6,357 nt of DNA from Opitutales bacterium (lineage in GTDB: Bacteria; Verrucomicrobiota; Verrucomicrobiia; Opitutales; Intestinicryptomonadaceae), in the NCBI GenBank assembly GCA_017633865.1, contig JAGBOM010000318.1, positions 1 to 6,357 on the forward strand. Direction: 5' to 3'. The first letter of the stretch is position 1. The number at the start of each line of letters is the position of its first letter. Shown here one piece after another: positions 1 to 4,903 of this stretch. Under the pieces are notes generated by a model. It was given only the letters and a program-made list of their open reading frames with translations, had not been told where the DNA came from and did not search any database. The position numbers were made by a program, and so were the translations under genes.

Positions 1-42
1 AGGGCTCGAAAATAGAATTTACATTCATTTCGAGCCCTTTTT
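1..42 (+). terminator. Hairpin A, intrinsic-terminator-like, at window edge
   Basis: An 11-bp stem (AGGGCTCGAAA, 1-11, with TTTCGAGCCCT, 28-38) is topped by a T-A pair (13/27), a bulged A14 and a second stem GAAT/ATTC (15-18/23-26) closed by loop TTAC. Five T follow on the plus strand (38-42), as in a Rho-independent terminator. The gene it would end lies left of the window, so its true role and direction are open. Its apex is identical to that of the hairpin at 118-161. Confidence 0.6.
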
Positions 43-117
43 GCCGAAGCGACACAGTATAAACACAAAAGCCTCCGCATAAAACGATTTTGGAGGAAGA
101 ATCAAGGAGCAAGGAAT

Positions 118-161
118 AAAAAAGCTTGGAATAGAATTTACATTCATTCCAAGCTTTTTTT
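118..161. terminator. Hairpin B, bidirectional intrinsic terminator downstream of sufS
   Basis: A 15-bp stem (118-132 with 146-160, core AAGCTTGGAAT/ATTCCAAGCTT), a bulged A133, then GAAT/ATTC (134-137/142-145) closed by loop TTAC. The stem begins with six A (118-123) and ends in seven T (155-161), so it can terminate in both directions. It lies 46 bp beyond the sufS stop codon and is the natural terminator of that minus-strand gene. Confidence 0.8.
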
Positions 162-206
162 GACACGGCGACACAGTTCCGCGCCAAAATCAATCGCCTA
201 AACCGA

Positions 207-1430
207 TTAAAACCGCAAAAAATGTATGGCTTTCTTCAACTTTTCTATAAAAAAGTCCACTTCCTCAATCGTGTTGTAAAACGCAAGCGACGCCCTGCAA
301 GAGCCCTTCACACCCAGCCTGTCCATCAAAGGCTCAGCGCAGTGGTGCCCCGAGCGCACGGCAATGCCGGAAGCGTCAAGCATTGTTGAAATATCGTTGG
401 GATGAACGCCTTCGCACGCAAACGAAACTATCGGAGTTTTACGCTCTGCAACGCCCAAAATCCGCAAGCCGCGAATCTGCCCAATCCCCTCGCTTAGGCG
501 CTTTAGCAGGGCGGCTTCGTGAAGCTTCGCGCCCTCCAAATCCAAACTTTTTAAATACTCCAAAGCCCGCGCAAACGCCGCCGCCCCCGCGATATTCGGA
601 GTTCCCGCCTCGAACTTTTCGGGGGCGGTGCGGTAGGTTGTGCCGCCCCAGGATACGCTTTCAATCATGTCGCCGCCGCCCATCCAAATGTCCATTGAGT
701 TTAGAATGCCGGTCCTGCCGATTAAGGCGCCCACGCCGCCCGGGCCGAAGCACTTGTGCGCCGAAACCGATATGAAGTCGCAGTCGGCGGCGCGGAGGTC
801 GTCCAGACAATGCGGGGCGGACTGCGCGCAGTCCACATTAAACAGCGCCCCCGACGACCTCGCTATTTTTGAGATTTCGGCAATGTCGTTTACGGTGCCG
901 AGCACGTTCGAGGCGTGGCAAATCGAAATGATTTTCGTGCGGGCGGAAACGAGCGAGCGCAGGGAGTCCATGTCGAGAGAGCCGTCGGGCAGAATGTCGG
1001 CAACGCGTATTGCCGCGCCCGTCCTGCGGGCGACCTCCTGCCAGGGCACGATGTTAGCGTGGTGCTCCATTTGCGACAAAATAATTTCGTCGCCGGCCTT
1101 CAAAAACTTGCCGCCGTAGCAGAATGCGACAATGTTTAAACTTTCCGTCGAGCCCCTCGTAAACACTGTGGAATAGCCTTCCGGCGCGCCGAAAAATTCG
1201 CCCACTGTTTTTCGCGCGGCTTCAAATGCGACGGTCGCCTTGCGGCTTAGCTCGTGGGCGCTTCGATGAATGTTGGAATACTTCGACCTGTAAAAATCGG
1301 CCTCGCAGTCGATAACGGCGGCAGGCTTCTGCGCGGAGGCTGCGTTGTCGAAATAAACAAGCGGCCCGCCCTCCGCTCGATAGGAAAGAATGGGAAAGTC
1401 TTCGCGAATTTTATGTGCGTCAAAAGCCAT
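207..1430 (-). CDS. sufS: Cysteine desulfurase, SufS type (class V aminotransferase fold)
   Basis: PLP enzyme that removes sulfur from L-cysteine as an enzyme-bound persulfide, giving alanine, and supplies it for Fe-S cluster assembly in the cytoplasm. The 407-residue length matches SufS (E. coli 406). Visible motifs: RGSTESLN (92-99), EHHAN with the catalytic His at 123, VDCAQSAPH (199-207, PLP-contacting Asp200 and Gln203), SAHK with Schiff-base Lys226, and RSGHHCAEP with persulfide Cys364, then RASLAFYNT (379-387). Lys226 and Cys364 fall at the same numbers as in E. coli SufS. The start ATG (1428-1430) has only AAGG one base upstream, a poor ribosome site, but the N-terminus aligns with the family. 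No sufB, sufC, sufD or sufU lies in the window, so the gene appears to be a single transcription unit ending at the hairpin at 118-161. Type-II SufS rather than IscS/NifS is favoured by the RSGHHC motif and length. Confidence 0.95.
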   Translation of the reverse strand: MAFDAHKIREDFPILSYRAEGGPLVYFDNAASAQKPAAVIDCEADFYRSKYSNIHRSAHELSRKATVAFEAARKTVGEFFGAPEGYSTVFTRGSTESLNIVAFCYGGKFLKAGDEIILSQMEHHANIVPWQEVARRTGAAIRVADILPDGSLDMDSLRSLVSARTKIISICHASNVLGTVNDIAEISKIARSSGALFNVDCAQSAPHCLDDLRAADCDFISVSAHKCFGPGGVGALIGRTGILNSMDIWMGGGDMIESVSWGGTTYRTAPEKFEAGTPNIAGAAAFARALEYLKSLDLEGAKLHEAALLKRLSEGIGQIRGLRILGVAERKTPIVSFACEGVHPNDISTMLDASGIAVRSGHHCAEPLMDRLGVKGSCRASLAFYNTIEEVDFFIEKLKKAIHFLRF

Positions 1431-1518
1431 ACCTTAAAATTTAGAAAGCATTACAATATAGTAACCGCCGCAGGTCGAGCGATTTTTAAAGAATTTTTAA
1501 GTTGTAAAAAGGCGCGCG
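1431..1518. promoter_or_regulatory. Divergent intergenic region between sufS and the 191-codon gene
   Basis: These 88 bp separate two divergently transcribed genes and must hold the sufS promoter and probably that of the plus-strand gene. On the minus strand TATATT (plus positions 1455-1460) could be a -10 box for sufS, but no convincing -35 box sits 16-18 bp away. AAAAGG at 1507-1512, six bases before ATG 1519, is a plausible ribosome binding site for the rightward gene. No clear operator or Fe-S-regulator palindrome was seen. Confidence 0.35.
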
Positions 1519-2094
1519 ATGCGGTTTTATCCCGCCATACAGCTTATAAAACGAATAAAAAAAGCCATGCAAAACCTGCCCGAACTCAATATTGAAATCA
1601 AAACCGCACTAAATTTCGACAGCCCCTACGCCGCGGTCGAAAGCCTCTCGCGCCTCGCCATTACAAACTCCAAAGAGGGAATGCTGGAGGCGGTTTGCGA
1701 AAAGCCCCTCGGCGTAAAATTTATGGGCATGACCGTCGCAAGCGTCTCGCAAATCAAAATGGATAAAAACGGCGAAATAATCGAAAAAAAGCTGGACGCG
1801 CCCTTCCTCGTCAAAAAACAAATCGAAAACGAAATCGCAAAAGCCGTAAAACGCCTGCCCTACGGAATCGTCGAAATGTACCTCGCAAAGGCGGGGCTTG
1901 AAAACGGCGCGAAAATCAAAGTGGAAATCGCCGCGGATAAATCCGTAAAAGTAGAGTCCGATACGCCGATAAAGGCCGGCAGACCGCCGCGCGAATTGAA
2001 AAATTTTAAAATTTTGCCAAACGGCGAAGTCGAGGGCGAAAATATAAACCTGTCTTCCAAGGCGTGGGAATTTTTCCAAAACTGCCTAAGCTAA
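1519..2094 (+). CDS. Protein of unknown function, 191 residues
   Basis: I do not recognise this family. The protein is soluble-looking and lysine-rich, with no signal peptide, membrane segment or metal-binding cysteine cluster (only Cys60 and Cys189). Residues 35-130 look mixed alpha/beta and include a helix-like stretch rich in Lys/Glu (KKQIENEIAKAVKRL, 99-113). Residues 131-150 are strand-like, then comes KAGRPPRELK (152-161), faintly like an AT-hook core, though a single such match means little. ATG 1519 is chosen because AAAAGG lies six bases upstream. ATG 1567 (giving 175 residues, beginning MQNLPEL) is a credible alternative, as the first 16 residues look less protein-like. The regular codon use, and only shadow frames opposite, support a real gene. 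It is divergent from sufS with no cotranscribed neighbour. A weak A-T hairpin (2099-2113) follows the stop. Confidence 0.75.
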   Translation: MRFYPAIQLIKRIKKAMQNLPELNIEIKTALNFDSPYAAVESLSRLAITNSKEGMLEAVCEKPLGVKFMGMTVASVSQIKMDKNGEIIEKKLDAPFLVKKQIENEIAKAVKRLPYGIVEMYLAKAGLENGAKIKVEIAADKSVKVESDTPIKAGRPPRELKNFKILPNGEVEGENINLSSKAWEFFQNCLS

Positions 2095-2280
2095 AAATAA
2101 AAAAGACTTTTTTAAAAACACAAACCCCAATCTTCCCAAAACGCGGAGAAACTAAAATTAAAGGCAACAAACGCATATAATAAAGAGATAAAGAAACGCC
2201 GCAAAAAAATGTTGACCTTTAAAATATAAATAGTAGCTTAGCGTTTTTTAATTTTCGGATAAACCCGAAAGTTGAAAAAG
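2095..2280. other. AT-rich non-coding spacer before the tRNA region
   Basis: No gene is seen. There is a 6-bp hairpin TTTCGG/CCGAAA (2253-2258/2265-2270, loop ATAAAC). TTGACC at 2212-2217 resembles a -35 box and is followed by very AT-rich sequence, but no good -10 hexamer lies 16-18 bp downstream. It may drive the tRNA region, which is unproven. Confidence 0.4.
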
Positions 2281-2333
2281 ATGACAGAGCGGTCGATTGT
2301 GCCTGACTCATACAAATCAGACGCCTGACCGCC
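2281..2333 (+). pseudogene. Partial, rearranged copy of tRNA-Ser (D-arm and anticodon arm)
   Basis: Positions 2281-2309 match 2357-2385 of the intact tRNA-Ser at 28 of 29 bases (only T to C at 2290). After a three-base insertion in the anticodon loop the match resumes as AAATCAG (to 2320). The acceptor stem, variable arm and T-arm are absent, so it cannot be a working tRNA. The copy is 76 bp upstream on the same strand. Sequence after it lets the fragment fold anew: GCGGTC (2289-2294) pairs with GACCGC (2327-2332) around the CTGA/TCAG stem (2303-2306/2317-2320). Confidence 0.8.
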
Positions 2334-2350
2334 AAGAGAATTTACATACA

Positions 2351-2437
2351 GGAGAGATGACAGAGTGGTCGATTGTGCCTGACTCGAAATCAGGTGTGCG
2401 GGAAACCGTACCTAGGGTTCGAATCCCTATCTCTCCG
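2351..2437 (+). tRNA. tRNA-Ser, anticodon CGA
   Basis: An 87-nt tRNA decoding UCG. Acceptor stem GGAGAGA/TCTCTCC (2351-2357/2430-2436) with discriminator G2437; short D-stem ACA/TGT; anticodon stem CCTGA/TCAGG (2378-2382/2390-2394) with loop CTCGAAA, anticodon CGA at 2385-2387; long variable arm TGCGG-GAAA-CCGTA as expected for a class II serine tRNA; T-arm TAGGG-TTCGAAT-CCCTA. CCA is not encoded (GAGT follows), so it must be added enzymatically. A strong terminator lies 19 bases downstream, so it appears to be a single-tRNA transcript. Confidence 0.97.
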
Positions 2438-2455
2438 AGTAAAAGCTTTTTTAAG

Positions 2456-2484
2456 CTGCGAGTTTTATAACTCGCAGTTTTTTT
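2456..2484 (+). terminator. Rho-independent terminator of tRNA-Ser
   Basis: A perfect 9-bp stem CTGCGAGTT/AACTCGCAG (2456-2464/2469-2477) with loop TTAT is followed by seven T (2478-2484). It is well placed just after the tRNA gene. A separate small palindrome AAAAGCTTTT sits at 2441-2450. Confidence 0.93.
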
Positions 2485-2572
2485 GTGAAAAAATTTGGAG
2501 AGAAACGAAGTTTATCGAAAAATTTTTTGGCAAAAAACAAGCGAAGCGTAGCGAGCGCAGTTTTAAAAAGCT

Positions 2573-2617
2573 TTTTCCACAAGGGGAATCAAGGGATGGC
2601 GCGCAGCGCAATCCCGC
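2573..2617 (+). repeat. Direct repeat copy 1 (about 45 bp)
   Basis: Begins TTTTCCAC and ends GCGCAATCCCGC, matching 2809-2854 with a few substitutions and one or two single-base gaps. Its right half forms a hairpin (2593-2615) with a GCA triloop on stem GCGC/GCGC, extended by GGGAT/ATCCC. Confidence 0.75.
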
Positions 2618-2808
2618 TATCTTAAACGCAAGTTTGAGCGGCGTTTTTTTTTACGGAGAGATAGGGGTGAGAACCGAAGGTTCGACGCCGAAGGTGGGCG
2701 AAGCCCAGCCCGAGACGGTAGCTTTTTGCGCAGCAAAAAGAGCCGAGCGCAGCGAGCGCCGAGACGGCGCGGATTGGCGCTAGCCAACCAAGCCGCGAGT
2801 ACAATCCA

Positions 2809-2854
2809 TTTTCCACAGGGAGAAACAAAGAATGGCGCGCAAGCGCAATCCCGC
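2809..2854 (+). repeat. Direct repeat copy 2 (about 46 bp)
   Basis: Second copy of the repeat at 2573-2617, 236-237 bp downstream in the same orientation. Here GCGC/GCGC (2835-2838/2843-2846) closes a GCAA tetraloop in place of the GCA triloop, and the GGGAT/ATCCC extension is lost. Confidence 0.75.
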
Positions 2855-2862
2855 CACGCCTC

Positions 2863-2891
2863 TCCGCCATTTTTAATTTACAAAAGGCGGA
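2863..2891. repeat. Hairpin closing the repeat cluster
   Basis: TCCGCC (2863-2868) pairs with GGCGGA (2886-2891), continued after a bulged A by TTTT/AAAA (2870-2873/2882-2885) around an 8-base AT-rich loop. It has no T-tract directly after it, so it is not a classical terminator. Confidence 0.55.
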
Positions 2892-3150
2892 TTTGCATCA
2901 AGTTGCGAGTCTGCCTTTTCTTATGCCGGCTCGCGGTAAAATGCAAGTACCTGCAAAACAGGGTTCAACAGAAAGCGAAGTGGCAGCAAAACAGCAACTA
3001 ACCTGCAACTATGTCTCGGACATTTCAAAGTGGCGACGCCTTTCTGATACCCTATTTTAGCGGATTTGGAGGATTTCCCAGTGTAATTTTTTTCGCAAAT
3101 ACGCATAAAAATCTTGTAAATTTAATTGACATATCATAAACTGTAAGAGT
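2892..3150. other. Non-coding spacer with short repeats upstream of the integrase-like ORF
   Basis: No convincing gene. Short elements: ACCTGCAA twice in the same direction (2949-2956 and 3001-3008), an inverted repeat ATGTC-TCG-GACAT (3011-3023), and TCTTGTAAATTT at 3112-3123, which recurs at 3442-3453. TTGACA (3126-3131) precedes the ORF at 3151, but no -10 box fits it. TTGTAA (3115-3120) with CATAAA/TAAACT about 16-19 bp later is an equally weak promoter option. Paired short repeats before an integrase could be arm-type binding sites, which is speculation. Confidence 0.4.
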
Positions 3151-3366
3151 ATGGCCAAGATTACATTAAGATATTGTGAAGGCAGGAAATCTCCATTCCA
3201 AGTGGCGTGGAGCGAAAACGGCAAACGCATATCCCGTTTCTTCCAAACTGAAGATGAACGCGAGGAATTTTTAAACACAAAAAGATTCCTCTCCGAAGCG
3301 AAATTCGGGGCGATAATGGCTATGGACGAAGAAGCCTTTATTGATGTTGCAACTGCTTTTAGTTAA
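3151..3366 (+). CDS. 71-residue protein resembling the N-terminal arm-binding part of a tyrosine recombinase; probable remnant
   Basis: The pattern of short strands (ITLRYC, 4-9; FQVAWSENGKRISRFFQT, 16-33) followed by a charged helix (EDEREEFLNTKRFLSEAK, 34-51) is typical of the N-terminal arm-type DNA-binding region of phage/integrative-element integrases, where a Trp/Tyr-rich strand, 'ENGKR' turn and 'FF-T-E-EEF' sequence are common. The core-binding and catalytic (R-H-R-Y) domains are absent: the frame stops at 3364 and no continuation was seen in the next 330 bp. Full-length integrases run about 300-450 residues, so this is either a truncated relic or a short free-standing protein such as a recombination accessory factor. 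The start is ATG 3151, with only a weak AAGAG upstream. The nearby tRNA-Ser and its partial copy favour a decayed integrative element. The family assignment rests on pattern alone. Confidence 0.55.
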   Translation: MAKITLRYCEGRKSPFQVAWSENGKRISRFFQTEDEREEFLNTKRFLSEAKFGAIMAMDEEAFIDVATAFS

Positions 3367-3703
3367 GTTTTGGTTGCTGCATAGCGGCGGCAAGGTTTAT
3401 TTTGGGAGGGGCGGAATTATCATTTAATCTTAGGGTGTCTGTCTTGTAAATTTGGCAAAAATCCTATCTTTTGGTTGACATTATTATGTCGTTTGGGCGC
3501 CCGGCCGTCGGCGCATTTGGAAATTTCGGGGGGGGGCTTTTACCGCGATGGCGCAAAAATTTTTGGAAAATTAAATAAATGGCGCAAAAATAAACATATT
3601 TTTAAATCGGGTATTTAGGCTTTAAATACATTTTTAAAAAAAAGCTACCATTTTGGTAGAATTTGTTTGACACTGGAAAGAAATCTGAAATTCTCTAAAA
3701 ATA
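3367..3703. promoter_or_regulatory. AT-rich non-coding region with several repeats, upstream of the ATP-grasp operon
   Basis: No gene is seen in these 337 bp. Contents in order: TCTTGTAAATTT (3442-3453, second copy of 3112-3123), inverted repeat GACAT-TATT-ATGTC (3477-3490), a run of nine G (3528-3536), direct repeat ATGGCGCAAAAAT (3548-3560 and 3579-3591, 31 bp apart), inverted repeat GTATTTA-GGCTT-TAAATAC (3611-3629), inverted repeat CTACCA-TTT-TGGTAG (3645-3659), then TTGACA (3667-3672). The last could be a -35 box for the operon, although the best -10-like hexamers (AATTCT at 16 bp, TCTAAA at 21 bp) are poor. The palindromes just upstream are operator candidates. Confidence 0.45.
3645..3659. 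promoter_or_regulatory. Inverted repeat CTACCA-TTT-TGGTAG, candidate operator of the ATP-grasp operon
   Basis: A perfect 6-bp inverted repeat with a 3-bp spacer ends eight bases before TTGACA (3667-3672) and 45 bases before the ATP-grasp start. The spacing fits a repressor or activator site overlapping the promoter. It could also be a small RNA hairpin if transcription begins further upstream. Confidence 0.35.
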
Positions 3704-4903
3704 ATGGCAATGAAAAGAAAGAATTATCTTTTAATATCTCCGAATTTCCCGAAGTACCACGAAAATTATGCGCGCGCGCTCGGCGAGCTTGGCGTCAATG
3801 TGCTTGCGATAGGCGACGCCCCCTATGGGGAGCTTTCGGACGTTTTGAAAAGCTCTTTAAGCGAATATTACAAGGTCGGCAGTCTGGAAGACTACGGCGA
3901 AGTTTTAAGAGCCGCGGGGTATTTGACATGGAAGCACGGCAAGATTGACGGGGTTGACTCCATAAATGAGTATTGGCTTGAGCTCGACGCCAAGCTTCGC
4001 GCAGACTTCAATGTGGACGGCGTAAAATATCCCTTTGTCTTGCAAAGCAAGCGCAAATCGTCGATGAAAAAGTTTTACGAGGCCGCCGGGGTCAAGACGG
4101 CGCGCTGGGCGCTGCCGGAAAATTTCGCGCAGGCGCGCGAGTTTGCAAGCGCTTGCGGCTATCCTATTGTTGTCAAGCCCGACATTGGCGTGGGCGCCGC
4201 CGACACTTTTACCATAAAAAATGAAAAAGAGCTCGCCTCGTTTTTCGACTCTGGGCGGCGCGGCTACATATTTGAGGAGTTTATCAAGGGGCGAATTGTC
4301 ACTTTTGACGGGCTTGTCGACGCGAACGGGGACATTGTGATTTCTTCGAGCCACAACTTTATCGGCGAGACGTTTATGGACGTGGTGTTGGGCGACGGGG
4401 AATTGAGCTTTTATTCCGAGCTTGAAATCCCCGCCGACTTGCAGGCCGCGGGCGCGGCGGTTTTAAAGGCGTACAACGTGCGCTCGCAATTTTTCCATTT
4501 CGAATTTTTCAGGGCGGAAGGCTCGGCGGACGGGCGCATAAAAAAGGGCGATCTCGTCGGGCTTGAAGTTAACATGCGCACCCCGGGCGGGCATATGATA
4601 GACATGATAAACTATTCATTCGACATCGACTCTTACAGGCTTTGGGCAAGGGTAGTCGCGGGCGCGGAGTTTGAAAGGCCCCCCGCGCGCAAATATTACT
4701 GCGCCTACGCGAGCCGAAAATACCGCTTCGCGTACAAATATTCCGACGCCGAAGCCCGCGAAAAGCTTGGAGGCGGCCTCTGCTTTGACGAGGAGGTTGA
4801 CTCCGCTCTTTCACGCGTGATGGGCGACAGAATTTTTATATTCAGGTCAAAAAGTCTCGACGAAATTTTCAACATGGCGAAAATAATACAGCAAAAGATA
4901 TGA
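3704..4903 (+). CDS. ATP-grasp ligase, substrate unknown (carbamoyl-phosphate-synthase/biotin-carboxylase-like fold)
   Basis: ATP-dependent carboxylate ligase: such enzymes activate a carboxylate as an acyl phosphate and join it to an amine, thiol or similar. Layout: N-terminal preATP-grasp Rossmann-like domain (about 1-110, beginning KNYLLISPNFPKYHENYARAL), ATP-grasp core (about 111-320) and a C-terminal segment (321-399). Core signatures are KRKSSMKKFYEAAGV (116-130), YPIVVKPD with ATP-binding Lys158, GVGAAD (162-167, glycine loop), FEEF (190-193, adenine-contacting), and FHFEFF then GLEVNMRTPGG (286-296), where Glu267, Glu288 and Asn290 should bind Mg. There is no biotin carrier domain or partner, so the automatic label 'biotin carboxylase-like' should not be read as function. 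ATG 3704 is used; ATG 3710 is equally possible, and neither has a Shine-Dalgarno sequence. Its stop overlaps the next start by four bases, so ligase and hydrolase are translationally coupled. Confidence 0.88.
   Translation: MAMKRKNYLLISPNFPKYHENYARALGELGVNVLAIGDAPYGELSDVLKSSLSEYYKVGSLEDYGEVLRAAGYLTWKHGKIDGVDSINEYWLELDAKLRADFNVDGVKYPFVLQSKRKSSMKKFYEAAGVKTARWALPENFAQAREFASACGYPIVVKPDIGVGAADTFTIKNEKELASFFDSGRRGYIFEEFIKGRIVTFDGLVDANGDIVISSSHNFIGETFMDVVLGDGELSFYSELEIPADLQAAGAAVLKAYNVRSQFFHFEFFRAEGSADGRIKKGDLVGLEVNMRTPGGHMIDMINYSFDIDSYRLWARVVAGAEFERPPARKYYCAYASRKYRFAYKYSDAEAREKLGGGLCFDEEVDSALSRVMGDRIFIFRSKSLDEIFNMAKIIQQKI

Larger units (their letters stand above)
1..208. repeat. Two tandem copies of a hairpin-bearing unit, offset 119 bp
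   Basis: Positions 1-89 align with 120-208 without any gap. Over 1-58 versus 120-177, 41 of 58 bases match. The matching blocks are the hairpin apex (11-29 equals 130-148), the T-tract, and GCGACACAGT (49-58 equals 168-177). Over 59-89 versus 178-208, 18 of 31 match. The mismatches fall mainly in the two stem arms, which differ between copies yet stay self-complementary. The second copy runs to the sufS stop codon. No gene is seen in 1-206. Between the hairpins, CCTCC/GGAGG (72-76/92-96) could form a weak extra stem. Confidence 0.7.
2541..2870. repeat. Cluster of small perfect hairpins, many with GNA triloops (non-coding)
   Basis: This GC-rich stretch is almost a string of short self-complementary units: GCGAAGC (2541-2547), GCGTAGC (2546-2552), GGGAT..GCGC-GCA-GCGC..ATCCC (2593-2615), CTTAAAC-GCAA-GTTTGAG (2621-2638, one G-T pair), GAACC-GAA-GGTTC (2671-2683), TGGGC-GAA-GCCCA (2695-2707), CTTTTTGC-GCA-GCAAAAAG (2722-2740), GCGCCG-AGA-CGGCGC (2756-2770) and TTGGC-GCTA-GCCAA (2774-2787). 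Open frames through it (for example 2373-2783, which starts inside the tRNA) are low-complexity Arg/Ser/Glu/Ala translations of the repeats and are not credible genes. It looks like a mosaic intergenic repeat, comparable in style to BIME/REP clusters, but with no known family recognised. Confidence 0.65.

Noticed and set aside
1..178. CRISPR array or integron attC cassette array
   Set aside because: Only two units, with imperfect repeats and variable stems, no spacer set, no attC core sites (RYYYAAC/GTTRRRY) and no cas or integron integrase genes.
1609..2079. Minus-strand open frame opposite the 191-codon gene
   Set aside because: Phe/Asp-rich translation typical of an antisense shadow of a Lys/Glu-rich gene. 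The plus frame has a plausible ribosome site and normal composition.
2281..2440. T-box riboswitch or tandem tRNA array
   Set aside because: The upstream element lacks a T-box sequence and specifier/antiterminator layout and is only a tRNA fragment. No aminoacyl-tRNA synthetase or amino-acid gene follows.
2373..2783. Plus-strand open frame of 136 codons
   Set aside because: It starts inside tRNA-Ser, crosses its terminator and then translates the hairpin repeats into Arg/Ser/Glu-rich low-complexity sequence.
2921..3106. Minus-strand open frame of 61 codons
   Set aside because: No ribosome site and no domain pattern. It spans short repeats and palindromes in a non-coding spacer. The spacer could still be a conserved element, but coding is not supported.
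3475..3503. Sigma-70 promoter at TTGACA 3475
   Set aside because: The sequence 17 bp downstream is CGCCCG, not a -10 box, and no gene begins nearby.
3667..3948. Plus-strand open frame of 93 codons overlapping the ATP-grasp start
   Set aside because: It uses a TTG start and lies out of frame over the clear ATP-grasp N-terminus, so it is a shadow frame.
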